Source: Ignavibacteria bacterium UBA7675
GTDB taxonomy: Bacteria; Bacteroidota; Ignavibacteria; Kapaibacteriales; UB7675
Reading direction: 5' to 3'
Assembly: GCA_002483085.1 (NCBI GenBank)
Contig: DLHF01000011.1
Location: 1-28,844, forward strand
DNA length: 28,844 nucleotides
Position numbers and translations under genes: made by a program. Under the pieces are notes generated by a model. That model saw only the letters and a program-made list of their open reading frames with translations, was not told the origin of the DNA and made no database searches. Below are positions 1 through 8,513 of this stretch, piece by piece. Within the stretch, counting starts at the first letter, position 1. Each line of letters opens with the position of its first letter.

Positions 1-93
1 GACTTAACTGTCCAAACTGGTGTAGTCGTTAAGACTACATTAGACAGCTCGTGTCCTGCATCGGTCAACTGGCAAAACAACGTTGGAGCCTGA
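1..93 (+). CDS. possible 3' end of an upstream gene (partial)
   Basis: An open frame enters from the left edge and gives 30 residues (ending ...VNWQNNVGA) before a TGA at 91-93. The other two plus frames stop within the first 40 bases. A plus-strand terminator follows at 163-193, so some plus-strand transcript does end here, which supports a gene. The fragment has two polar/beta-type stretches and one cysteine and cannot be assigned to a family. It could also be untranslated 3' sequence. Confidence 0.35.
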   Translation, partial: DLTVQTGVVVKTTLDSSCPASVNWQNNVGA

Positions 94-162
94 GGAAAAG
101 AGGTACAAACATGAATGCCAATAGCGCAATGGCAAATACGATGGCATATTAAATAAGAGAGG

Positions 163-193
163 AGTCCGAAAAAACGGACTATTTTTACTTTTT
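163..193 (+). terminator. Rho-independent terminator
   Basis: AGTCCG (163-168) pairs with CGGACT (175-180) across an AAAAAA loop, and ATTTTTACTTTTT follows on the plus strand. The minus-strand side has no T-run after the stem, so it serves the upstream plus-strand unit. Confidence 0.75.
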
Positions 194-211
194 GCAGGAA
201 ATTGCCGGATG

Positions 212-228
212 GCGTAGTTTTACTACGC
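212..228. repeat. short hairpin
   Basis: GCGTAGT (212-218) and ACTACGC (222-228) form a perfect 7-bp stem with a TTT loop. No T-run follows on either strand. It sits between the terminator at 163-193 and the longer hairpin at 259-302; its role is unknown. Confidence 0.5.
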
Positions 229-258
229 GCAAAAGGGAATAGCAAGGGAATGAACAAG

Positions 259-303
259 AAACGCTTCTGCACGTTGTTGCCCAACAGCTTGCAGAAGCGT
301 TTT
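259..303. terminator. long inverted repeat, probable bidirectional terminator
   Basis: AAACGCTTCTGCA (259-271) is perfectly complementary to TGCAGAAGCGTTT (290-302), a 13-bp stem with an 18-base loop. T-rich sequence flanks it on both strands (TTTTCT on plus, TTTCTTGTTC on minus). It lies just before an in-frame upstream ATG at 308 of the next gene, which argues that the gene really starts at 395. Confidence 0.5.
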
Positions 304-394
304 CTCAATGAACAGTCTGCATCCCTGCCCACCGGACTGCCGGATGCGTCGAATCGATGAATATGTATCAGGTATTATGAGGAGTAGGCTTTTT

Positions 395-763
395 ATGAAC
401 AACCAGATTCCAACGTCTATCAACTTGCCGAAGCCCTATCTTCTTGCTTTTGAATGGCCGGATGGGTTTCGTGCTGTGGTTACGCTCCAAGCGTTTCGCG
501 ATGAATGCCCTTGTGCAGTGTGCCGTGGAGAGAATATTATGGGCACTACGTATGTGTTGCCCGGTATGAAAATGTTCAAGCCGGGGATGTACGAGCTGAA
601 TGGTATTAATTCCGTGGGAAATTACGCTATTGAAGTGGGCTGGAAGGACGGCCATAATACGGGGATTTACTCGTGGGATATCCTGCGCGCCATTGCTGAA
701 AAGCATAAGCTCAACGACGACCAACTGGCCGAACTCGCGAAAAAAGAGCAGGCGGAAGGCTGA
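395..763 (+). CDS. DUF971 domain protein
   Basis: A 122-residue single-domain protein of the DUF971 type, related to the small N-terminal domain of gamma-butyrobetaine hydroxylase. Family features seen are the opening W-P-D-G at residues 21-24, the cysteine cluster C-P-C-A-V-C-R at 38-44, which may bind a metal, the Y-A-I-E-V-G-W-x-D-G-H core at about 77-87 and the closing Y-S-W-D-x-L-R at 92-98. In other bacteria DUF971 occurs alone or fused to Mrp/ApbC iron-sulfur carrier ATPases; the role of the solo form is not settled. The frame is open back to an ATG at 308, but 395 is preferred: GAGGAG (379-384) lies about 10 bases ahead, the extra residues do not resemble the family, and the 308 start would sit against the 259-303 hairpin. 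It converges on the next gene with a 40-bp gap. Cytoplasmic; no signal peptide. Confidence 0.85.
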   Translation: MNNQIPTSINLPKPYLLAFEWPDGFRAVVTLQAFRDECPCAVCRGENIMGTTYVLPGMKMFKPGMYELNGINSVGNYAIEVGWKDGHNTGIYSWDILRAIAEKHKLNDDQLAELAKKEQAEG

Positions 764-803
764 CGCCGCTCCCCCGCCTGTAAAATACGCGTTTTCTGTG
801 CGG

Positions 804-3800
804 TTAGTGAACCACGTGGAGAACCGCTGTTTGTATGCCCGTGGTAGTAGTGAGTGTTATCCGGTACAGTCCGGTGGGAATTGCTTGTACTGAGAGGACG
901 ACAATCTGGTCATCGCTGGTGATGATGGTCCCCTGTTCCTGTACTATTTTGCCCTCGACGGTGTGCAGAGTGAGGCGAGCTCGGCCATGCTCCATAGCTC
1001 TGATCCGGAGCGTCGCTTCGTCGCTCACAGGGTTGGGCATAATATCTATCGACGGCGGTGTAAAGAGGCGGATCGCTCGGTTGGTGATAATACACCCCTC
1101 AAGATGGAGCTCGCCCGGATGTGTAGAAGCGAGAATGCAACGTTCGTGCTCCGTTGTTCCAAATCGCAGAGGTGCGGTACTTATGGTGCTTACAAGCAGT
1201 GTGCCCGTGAACTCTGTAAGTACCTGATGAGGTTGCGTAAGTACGATATCGCCGGGAGCAAGAGTAAATACAAGATCGTCGCCGTTGCGTGCTACTGTCC
1301 ACGGGGTCGATGCCGTCGTTGTTGGCAAGAACACTGATGCGTTGATGCGGACCTCCACTCTCATGTTGCGAAGTATAAGAGGTAGATCATCTGCGCCGAC
1401 GTTCGCGGTGAGGGGAATCGCAAAACTTGATGTACCGGCTGCGCCCGAGAGCGCGGGTAGCGAAAGCTCTACGGGAACGCCGTCTATCACTTCTATTACT
1501 ACCGAAGCTGTTGTTGTGCATCCCCTGTCGTTTGTTCCGGTCACAGTGTACACAGTTGTTTGTGTGGGAGCAGCCATAGGTGCTGCATTTGTGGAGCTGC
1601 TCAGCCCCACGGATGGCGCCCAGTGATATGACGTTGCTCCGTAAGCCGTAAGCCGAACGCTGTCGCCGAAGCAGATTGCCGTCTTTGGAGTTTCAATAGT
1701 CACCGCCGGAGTGCTTACATCAATGTGTATCTCATCCGTGCCAGTACATGTGCCAGCCGTTATTGTAAGGCTGTAGATACCAGATGTCCCTACCGTAATA
1801 GCTTCTGTGGTATCGCCCGTGGACCACTGGTAGCGCGCATTGGCAACAGGAGCACGGAGCTCAATAGTCGTACCTGCACAAAGCGTACTATCAGGGCCGA
1901 GATCAACGCTGATAGCTTCTTGCACCACTACCGTTACATACGCGGTGTCGCGGCATTCGCCTGCTGTGGTTCCAATCACGCGGTAAGTCGTTGTAGTCTG
2001 TGGTGTAGCAATCGGGGCTGCTGCACGCGGGTCGTCGAGGCTTTCGGCAGGCGACCATTCATACGATACCGCTCCGCTGGCTCGTAGTTGTACACTGCTA
2101 CCACGGCATAGTACTTGCTCGCCAATCACGGCTATATCTGGGGTTATAACAATGACCTCGACGGCGTCGATTGCCGAGCAACTACCCACAGAAACTACGA
2201 CCGAATACAATCCCGGTTTTGTCGCGCTTATCACTGGTGTTGTCTCTCCTGTCGACCACAGGTAGGTTGCTCCAGTAGTTGTGGCATTGAGTTCGGCGCT
2301 ATTTCCAGCACAAATTGTTCGGTTTCCGCCGAGGTTCAGCGGAAACGGACTGCTGACTGTCACCGTCACCGTTGCCTTTGTCGAACATCCCTCTTTTGAT
2401 GTTCCGGTGACAGTATAAGTAGTTGTCGTAGCCGGGCGAGCCACAGGCATTTGAACAGCAGGGTTATTGAGCCCATCCGCCGGTTCCCATTGGTATGTAA
2501 GGTTCTCGGCAGACGAAGCCGCAAGCTGCGCGCTTCCGTTTCGGCAGATCGTCGTGTCGGCGCTTACAGTCATAGGAACAGAGCGCAGGGAGAGCGCCAC
2601 TGTATCGGCTACTTGGCACATGTCCCGTGATACGCGCACCCAGTATGTACCCGAGTTGTTAAGAGTAATGGTAATAGATTCAGTGGTGTCGCCAGTCGAC
2701 CACAGGTACGAATCAAATTTCTCATTCCCGGCTTTGAGCACAACTGTGGCTCCAGCGCAGAGAGCTTTGTCCGGGCCGAGATCAATGTTCGGCGGAGGAG
2801 CAATAGTAATATTGCGGGCGAAAGTCTCTATGATACCATTGCGTCGTATGGCCATCATGACGGTGTATGTTCCCGGCGCTCGGTATATGTATGCGCCTTG
2901 CAAATTCGACGTCGTGTCGTTGGGTGCTACAGCCGGGTCGCCGTAATCCCAGAAGACCGAGTCGACGGGCAAAAGATCGGGTGCAACGCTAAAATAGGTT
3001 GAATCGCCGAAGCAGGTATTGGAGTAATAGAATTCCGGTGCAGCAACTGCCGGGTGAAAGTTCGGCAGCCCGTATTGACATCTGCTCGGCGCGAGGTCTA
3101 CGCCCTTGTCAATAAAAGTGCATCCGGCTCCGCGCATGTTCGGCTCGGCTATCACGCTTACATACCGGCTTTCTGCTCGTGCTACATATATGCGTCCGTC
3201 TGGGCCGAGTTGGAGCGCACCCATTGGCGCATCTGCGATAGAAAATGAGGCGATGGTAAATACCGACTGTCGTATCTGATCCGGTGTACCGGCTGTGAGG
3301 TCGTATTGCCATAGCTCAGCAGTAGCAAACGGGTCGTTTGTCTCGAACGCTTTACTGCCGTACAGAAGCTGGCCATCAGGCGAAAATTCTACTCCGTAGC
3401 ATAAATGCGGTATGGATGTGGGGATTGCTATGGCATTCGATACTTTGCCAGTTGCACTGTTAAAATTGTATATCTCGAATAAGCTGAAATCTACAGCCGC
3501 AGCAAGCCTTTTTCCATCTGGAGAGGCTTTGAGGTAGCCGATACCTTGGGGATAGATTGTGCCGACCGACGAGCGGACGGGATTGCTTTGTACGCCATCG
3601 GCTGTCAAAAGATAGGCATAGAAGACATCGGTTTTGATTTCGTGAGTAATAATCCACACATCGCGACCGTTGAGGTGCCGCACTGCCGTTACCTTTTCTG
3701 TTGCTGTAGGCAGCAGCATGATATTCTTCTGGATGATATCGCCGAGCCCGCCGCCCGATGCAGCGTTAAGATCCACTACGGAGTATCGAAACCCGAACAA

Positions 3801-4169
3801 CGATGTACTTTCGGCTCTGGATGGTGTAAAGACATAATAGTGGGTTCGGCTGCCTGGCTGGGCTACGATAAGAGCTGATTGTGTAGAGCTTGTATCGCCG
3901 CCGAGGAACGAGCCGTTGGGCATGAGCTCGTGGGTTCTGCTCCAGACCGATACTCCGTCGGTATAAAACAGCAGATTCCCTTCGCGGTCGGATATGGTAG
4001 CGCAGCCTTCCAACGTTGTGATCGTATTGGCTGTGAGTGCAATAGGCCCGCCGCCGATAAACGCCATACCAGCATTGCGGCCAAAATACCAGTTCGACCA
4101 TTCCTTTTGTGCAAAAGCAGGCAGGCACAGCAGCACGCACATGGCGGAAACAAGTATAGATAGTCGCAT
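804..4169 (-). CDS. secreted beta-propeller/PKD/Ig-repeat protein with T9SS type A sorting domain
   Basis: An 1121-residue exported protein. The frame is open for 30 more codons upstream, but the start at 4169 puts a classic signal peptide (MRLSILVSAM... to A-F-A-Q) at residues 1-20; an AAGG lies upstream. Domain order: a WD40/propeller-like region at about 22-375 (repeated S-P-D-G and G-P-D-G turns), a PKD-like domain at about 382-457 (W-D-Y-G-D, then G-T-Y-T-V), three tandem pairs of Ig-like beta domains at about 462-895, a further beta-sandwich at about 896-1030, and a C-terminal T9SS tail at about 1041-1121 (I-M-P-N-P-V, then G-L-Y-R-I-T-L). Each Ig pair has one domain of the form L-G-x-[DN]...C-A-G...W-S-T-G-[DE]-T-T and one ending T-T-T-Y-x-V-x-G-T. 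It is probably displayed on or released from the cell surface for adhesion or binding; no catalytic motif was seen. A 268-bp gap with a terminator separates it from the gene upstream. Confidence 0.88.
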   Translation of the reverse strand: MRLSILVSAMCVLLCLPAFAQKEWSNWYFGRNAGMAFIGGGPIALTANTITTLEGCATISDREGNLLFYTDGVSVWSRTHELMPNGSFLGGDTSSTQSALIVAQPGSRTHYYVFTPSRAESTSLFGFRYSVVDLNAASGGGLGDIIQKNIMLLPTATEKVTAVRHLNGRDVWIITHEIKTDVFYAYLLTADGVQSNPVRSSVGTIYPQGIGYLKASPDGKRLAAAVDFSLFEIYNFNSATGKVSNAIAIPTSIPHLCYGVEFSPDGQLLYGSKAFETNDPFATAELWQYDLTAGTPDQIRQSVFTIASFSIADAPMGALQLGPDGRIYVARAESRYVSVIAEPNMRGAGCTFIDKGVDLAPSRCQYGLPNFHPAVAAPEFYYSNTCFGDSTYFSVAPDLLPVDSVFWDYGDPAVAPNDTTSNLQGAYIYRAPGTYTVMMAIRRNGIIETFARNITIAPPPNIDLGPDKALCAGATVVLKAGNEKFDSYLWSTGDTTESITITLNNSGTYWVRVSRDMCQVADTVALSLRSVPMTVSADTTICRNGSAQLAASSAENLTYQWEPADGLNNPAVQMPVARPATTTTYTVTGTSKEGCSTKATVTVTVSSPFPLNLGGNRTICAGNSAELNATTTGATYLWSTGETTPVISATKPGLYSVVVSVGSCSAIDAVEVIVITPDIAVIGEQVLCRGSSVQLRASGAVSYEWSPAESLDDPRAAAPIATPQTTTTYRVIGTTAGECRDTAYVTVVVQEAISVDLGPDSTLCAGTTIELRAPVANARYQWSTGDTTEAITVGTSGIYSLTITAGTCTGTDEIHIDVSTPAVTIETPKTAICFGDSVRLTAYGATSYHWAPSVGLSSSTNAAPMAAPTQTTVYTVTGTNDRGCTTTASVVIEVIDGVPVELSLPALSGAAGTSSFAIPLTANVGADDLPLILRNMRVEVRINASVFLPTTTASTPWTVARNGDDLVFTLAPGDIVLTQPHQVLTEFTGTLLVSTISTAPLRFGTTEHERCILASTHPGELHLEGCIITNRAIRLFTPPSIDIMPNPVSDEATLRIRAMEHGRARLTLHTVEGKIVQEQGTIITSDDQIVVLSVQAIPTGLYRITLTTTTGIQTAVLHVVH

Positions 4170-4265
4170 AAGCACGGCCTTGTAATAGAAGTTGTTGTAG
4201 TACGGACGCCGTTGCTGGCTTATCGGGTCGCGGATGACGGGCTGAATTCCACGCGGCACTTGTCT

Positions 4266-4283
4266 GCATCATTGTTATGATGC
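4266..4283. repeat. small hairpin upstream of the 804-4169 gene
   Basis: GCATCAT (4266-4272) and ATGATGC (4277-4283) form a perfect 7-bp stem with a TGTT loop, about 100 bases upstream of the start at 4169. No T-run follows. It could be a leader structure or an operator; nothing more can be said. Confidence 0.4.
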
Positions 4284-4391
4284 GTGCAAAGGCCGGACTT
4301 CAACGACGTTACAGTATGGTATATTCGGGCGTGCACGGGTGGCCGAAAATAGGGAATGAGCGGTAAAGGTGCAAGAGGGATAATCGGAAGA

Positions 4392-4424
4392 GGAAGAAAT
4401 GGCGGAGACCCGAAAATCTCCGCC
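4392..4424 (-). terminator. Rho-independent terminator after the CHAP hydrolase gene
   Basis: On the minus strand GGCGGAGA (4424-4417) pairs with TCTCCGCC (4408-4401) around an eight-base loop, followed by ATTTCTTCCTCTTCC. It lies 14 bases past the stop of the gene at 4438-5202 and closes the operon. Confidence 0.75.
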
Positions 4425-4437
4425 CGAAAGAATCAGC

Positions 4438-5202
4438 TTATCCTATCACCACAAAGTCCTTTTTGTCGTAGGAGCGCATGCGCTTGCATACCTCGTAGCC
4501 TTCGCGGTCGCCGGAGTCGTTGGTATTGCCTTCAATGGTCTCGAAGTGCTCGCTGTCGAATGCCGTGGCAAAGCCCGTGTGTGTCCAGTCGCCCGGCTTT
4601 TTACGCACGAGGAATATTGCGCATGGCTTCAGGATGTCGTTGCTCGCTTTGCCTGCTGCAATGTCCTTACCGGCTACAAATCGCCCGATTTTTTTTGCAG
4701 AATTCGCAAGCTGGTCGCATCCCAGAGTGTAGGCTACTGGCGGCTTTGTGCCAAGTGTATCTGCTGCCTGCGCGAGCACAACACTTACAAAAGCAGCGCA
4801 CCACGGATAGGCTGCTCCCTGTTTGCCCTTTGTGTACAGCCGCACCCAGGGGCCGGAGTTCTGCCCGCCAACTTCACGTGGATGCTGTTTCAGGTGTTGT
4901 TCTGCATACGCTGCTACGAGCTGCCCCATAGTTTTTTGTCCGGCTGCAATTGGTTTCAGTGCTGTGCGAATGGGCGCTGTAAGTGTTTCAAATGTCACTT
5001 GGTCGACAATGCCGGTAGTCGGTAGTTTTTTCTTCTGCTGGAAGGCTTTTACCGCTGCTTCCGTACCGCTGCCAAATGCGTTGTCGATGCCCGTACCTGT
5101 GCCGTTGAGCGAGAGCCATTCCTGCACGAGCCCAACCTGCTTGCTCTTTGTTCCGCGCTTGATGTCGGATGTAAAATTGTACTCCCCGGGAAGTGCTATC
5201 AT
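4438..5202 (-). CDS. peptidoglycan-binding domain plus CHAP-type peptidoglycan hydrolase (TIGR02594-like)
   Basis: A 254-residue protein. Residues about 12-75 form a PGBD helical peptidoglycan-binding domain (R-G-x-K-S-x-x-V-x-x-x-Q-x-W-L, then A-V-K-A-F-Q, then G-I-V-D). Residues about 90-254 form a CHAP/NlpC-P60-like cysteine amidase or endopeptidase of the TIGR02594 type, with likely catalytic Cys135 in P-W-C-A-A-F, His208 in W-T-H-T-G-F and Glu224/Asn226 in E-G-N-T-N. Together they should cut peptidoglycan stem peptides or amide bonds. No signal peptide is present, so if it works on the wall it must leave by another route (phage-like lysis, a contractile or other secretion device, or cell lysis). 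The start is firm: AGGAG lies eight bases before the ATG. It is the last gene of the minus-strand run, 165 bp after the patatin gene with no terminator between, and ends at the terminator 4392-4424. Confidence 0.88.
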   Translation of the reverse strand: MIALPGEYNFTSDIKRGTKSKQVGLVQEWLSLNGTGTGIDNAFGSGTEAAVKAFQQKKKLPTTGIVDQVTFETLTAPIRTALKPIAAGQKTMGQLVAAYAEQHLKQHPREVGGQNSGPWVRLYTKGKQGAAYPWCAAFVSVVLAQAADTLGTKPPVAYTLGCDQLANSAKKIGRFVAGKDIAAGKASNDILKPCAIFLVRKKPGDWTHTGFATAFDSEHFETIEGNTNDSGDREGYEVCKRMRSYDKKDFVVIG

Positions 5203-5367
5203 AATTGCTCCTGTGAAGATTACTGCTTACTGTTAATACAATGTGAATGAAGTTGTTTGGAGTTGCGCCGTGCGCTGCTGCGATTGCAAGCAGGCTCGTT
5301 GGCGCTTCAGTCTCCGTGTTGATGCTGTCGTCTTCGCACCGCGCTGTAGTTATCGCAAGAACAATGC

Positions 5368-8300
5368 TCAGCTTCCTGCCTTTTTGTCCGCCGCCGTAAA
5401 GCGATGCTGAAAAAACAGCACGGCGGATTCAATAAGAAGGACCCAGAGAGGAGCGAGAATAAAGATCACAAATGCAGTCATGCTAAATGTCTTCCCGTAT
5501 CCGATGAGTTCTGCATGCCAAATAATTCCCACCAATAGAGCGAGAATACTTACAATACCACATACAAAAAAGAGTGTAGAGCGCCATCCGGGGTACCGCT
5601 GTACAACAAGTACAAGGGAGTGCATAATACGCATTGGATAGTCGATGCCAAATCGGTACAGAGGGTGGCGGCGAATACGGTCGCCTTTTTTGCCAAGGAC
5701 GTTAAAGATGCAGTTACGCACAACCATCAGAACGGTCATGATAATTTCCATCAGGATAAGCGGCGGTACATCTCTACTCAGAGTTTCCGAACCTACGCGA
5801 TAGCTTTGGCGAAAGAACTGGCCAAGCCGAGTATCCATAGGGCTAGTGGGGTTGCCGCTGCCAAGCGAAAAGCTGTTCATTGCATTGTTCATTGTCAGAG
5901 CTGCAAAGGTAGAGGCGAGCAGCCTGTCGATCTGTCCCTGCGGCGGTTGAAATGTCCAGGGCAGGTTATGAGGTTCTACTGGTGCCGGAGCCGGTGTACT
6001 TCCATCCGGCAGGATCTGAAAGCGGTTCCAGTAGGACTGTTCCACAATTGCATCGGTAATCACGTTTGGCAGTTCGCAGTTGATAATTTCGTGTTGTTCG
6101 GCTGCTATCAGCAGATTGAGTATTCCGTTGAACGATTCCTCTTCCAGTGCCTGCTCGCGCGTATCTACTGATGCCGAAAGCAGGTTGCTAATCCACTGGC
6201 GAAGTCTTTCTTGGGTGATAGCGCCTGCGTGTGGGAATAGCTGAGCCGGATCGAGACCATTGCTGTTTTTGCCAAAAAAACGGTCGCGGAGTTGGCTCCG
6301 GCTTATATCATTGTTGAGAAGTCCGGCTATGCGCTCTCTGTCGAACAACAGTTCGGAAAGCTGGCAGGTGGCGTCTAAGCGCCCCCAGAGTATATCGTTG
6401 GAGCGCCACGAGCGCTTAAAAAATGCGCCGAAGTGGTACACTGCATCGCCCGATACTTTGTCGCTGAAACCATTGCGACTAAATCCTCTTTGGGCGTCGC
6501 GCGGGCTAATTCTCACTGTTTCGATAATGTCTTTTTCGTGGAGGTCGCCAGCTAGTTCTAATGGGAAGAGGACAGCGTCGAGGTCTCTGAAGTTTTGGTA
6601 CACTTGGCGCACGGGGTCGTCGGGTCGGGGCATAAAATGCCTGATAATCATGCGCTCGTACAGCTCTAAACGGCGAATGATACTGACGCCAGTAGTTGCG
6701 GGAACACTGCCGCCGCCTATAGCTTGGGCAATATCGGCAATGCGCTGTTTTAGAACTCCGTTTAGCTGGCTGAGTTGCTTTTGCGACAGCCATTCTTTTG
6801 TGCTGCCTTTGATAAATAAATCAATGTCGCTATCGGTAATACTGTTCGCAGCGGCATTGTCCGGCTGGTCGTCGAGCAAGCTATAGAGCGCGGCGTTCAC
6901 AGTACTCCAAAGCTGTTCGGCAGAGAGCTTTTCCCACGCAAATGGCACAACGTCAATCAGGGTCTCCATCGCATTGCGGATGATGTCGTAGAGCTTAATC
7001 TGTCTGTTGAGAGCGGCGCGCAGCTCACGGCGGCTCTGTACAATGGGGTCGCCTGTGCTGTGCTCGTCGGCGAGAAGATCGTGGAGAAAATACGCCATGC
7101 GGTACAGCCTTCGCAGGCGAAAATAAATGTCCAGATTGTCGAAAAGAGCTTCGGCATCAATAGGAAGCTCATCGAATGTGCGGACTAATTCCGACGCCCG
7201 TTCGCGGCTTTCGGGAGCGATTTCGGCTGCAAGGCCATCTTTTTTGAACAGCCCATCCACAATGCGGTCGCAGATATGCACTAATCGGCTGCGCGTGTAC
7301 AGTGTTTCGTTGGCCGGAAGACTTTTCCCGATATTGTTTTGCTCGTGGAGCATCGACACCATGCGGCGGTATTGCTCAAGCTTGCTATTGCGGTTCGAGA
7401 TGAGCCTGAGGTCTTCGGCAATGCTTTCGTAGCCGGGAATTCCGATAAGGGAAGAAAGCACTGCTTGTACGATGTTGGGGCGCGTTGCCTTTTGCGTTTG
7501 CTCAAATACTTCGGGATCGGGCTCGATGTACAGCAGCTTTCGGTCGATATCGCGCTCGGCTGATCGCGAAAAAATAGCGCCGGTGGTGTAGGAGAATGGC
7601 TTGTTGTCGAGTACACCTCCGTCGAGAAAGCACGCTTCTTTTCCTAACTGTCCCCACAACTGCAAAAGGCTGTCGGTGCTATCGGTGCCGGGTTTTGCAT
7701 TCTCTACAAACACAGGCTCGAAGGCAGCGGGGAAACAGGACGTAATGCGGCTGAGCTTGGCCAGCGACTGGTAGAGGACCTCGGTATTGCCATTGTATTC
7801 CCGGCTGTTGAATGGCTCTTTGCGACCCGTTCGGTGCTTGAGCACGAAGACGCTCCGGTGATTTTTAATCGTAATAGGATGGCCTGCATCGTCCATGCTC
7901 GTAGAAATAGAGCCATCGACATCTGTACCTGTTACAAACAAATCGAGCTCGTTGAACACCGATGGGTCTTCGTTCTCTTCGGGCACATAGTCGCCCATAT
8001 TTCTGAACGCTTCTTCAAGGCGGAGCTGGTAAAAACCTTCGCTGTCTAAAAGCGAAGAGCACTTTTCTATTGGAGTATGTGGGGAGCGCAAGAGGCTGCG
8101 AATATCGCCGTGTTCCCGCCACAGCGACGATGCCTGGGAGAACTCGCGGCTGTTGCAGAGAGCGTAGGAGAGCATAATGCCATTAATTCCGCCTGCCGAC
8201 GTACCACTGACAACATCCACGACGATGTCGGAGTCGGTAAGCGCTTTAAAAAGGCGGTATATGCCTCTTCCGCGAACAGCGCGAAAAAGCTCGTGTGCCA

Positions 8301-8397
8301 CACCATAGATATAAATGGCGAGGGACACACCGCCGTACATGACAATGCCCAACCGCACTTCGCGCGATTTTTCTTGGGTGGAATTTGTTGCTATCAT
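5368..8397 (-). CDS. patatin-like phospholipase, DUF3376/TIGR03607 type
   Basis: A protein of 1009 residues. The N-terminal patatin domain (about 12-290) has the glycine-rich oxyanion segment Y-G-G-V-S-L-A at 21-27, the nucleophile motif G-T-S-A-G with Ser67, and the catalytic Asp259 in the D-G-G motif, so a Ser-Asp dyad for cutting acyl esters of lipids is complete. The long remainder fits the DUF3376 patatin-related family, which is sporadic in bacteria and has no settled role. Near the C-terminus there are hydrophobic stretches at about 878-901 (weaker), 940-961 and 971-996, so the enzyme is probably membrane-anchored by its tail. No signal peptide. Start: a TTG at 8427 and an ATG at 8409 are in frame, but the ATG at 8397 has GGAGA seven bases upstream. 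It lies 116 bp after the outer-membrane-type gene with no terminator between, so it is probably co-transcribed. Confidence 0.88.
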   Translation of the reverse strand: MIATNSTQEKSREVRLGIVMYGGVSLAIYIYGVAHELFRAVRGRGIYRLFKALTDSDIVVDVVSGTSAGGINGIMLSYALCNSREFSQASSLWREHGDIRSLLRSPHTPIEKCSSLLDSEGFYQLRLEEAFRNMGDYVPEENEDPSVFNELDLFVTGTDVDGSISTSMDDAGHPITIKNHRSVFVLKHRTGRKEPFNSREYNGNTEVLYQSLAKLSRITSCFPAAFEPVFVENAKPGTDSTDSLLQLWGQLGKEACFLDGGVLDNKPFSYTTGAIFSRSAERDIDRKLLYIEPDPEVFEQTQKATRPNIVQAVLSSLIGIPGYESIAEDLRLISNRNSKLEQYRRMVSMLHEQNNIGKSLPANETLYTRSRLVHICDRIVDGLFKKDGLAAEIAPESRERASELVRTFDELPIDAEALFDNLDIYFRLRRLYRMAYFLHDLLADEHSTGDPIVQSRRELRAALNRQIKLYDIIRNAMETLIDVVPFAWEKLSAEQLWSTVNAALYSLLDDQPDNAAANSITDSDIDLFIKGSTKEWLSQKQLSQLNGVLKQRIADIAQAIGGGSVPATTGVSIIRRLELYERMIIRHFMPRPDDPVRQVYQNFRDLDAVLFPLELAGDLHEKDIIETVRISPRDAQRGFSRNGFSDKVSGDAVYHFGAFFKRSWRSNDILWGRLDATCQLSELLFDRERIAGLLNNDISRSQLRDRFFGKNSNGLDPAQLFPHAGAITQERLRQWISNLLSASVDTREQALEEESFNGILNLLIAAEQHEIINCELPNVITDAIVEQSYWNRFQILPDGSTPAPAPVEPHNLPWTFQPPQGQIDRLLASTFAALTMNNAMNSFSLGSGNPTSPMDTRLGQFFRQSYRVGSETLSRDVPPLILMEIIMTVLMVVRNCIFNVLGKKGDRIRRHPLYRFGIDYPMRIMHSLVLVVQRYPGWRSTLFFVCGIVSILALLVGIIWHAELIGYGKTFSMTAFVIFILAPLWVLLIESAVLFFQHRFTAADKKAGS

Positions 8398-8513
8398 GCT
8401 TGTCTCCATTGCATGCCTGCTACACAACGCCGGTTATTCCGGTCGGTTACATGTTCATGGTAAAAAGCGCGAGACGGTGATACGAAAACGGCTATGCGGG
8501 AGAAGAGAATTTC

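Noticed and set aside
308..394. Upstream extension of the DUF971 protein from an ATG at 308
   Set aside because: It begins five bases after a long terminator-like hairpin, has no ribosome binding site, and adds residues unlike the family; 395 has GAGGAG ahead.
3766..4272. 168-codon minus-strand frame overlapping the start of the large secreted protein
   Set aside because: It is the shifted frame of a well-supported gene, with Arg/Ala/Ser-rich composition and no domain.
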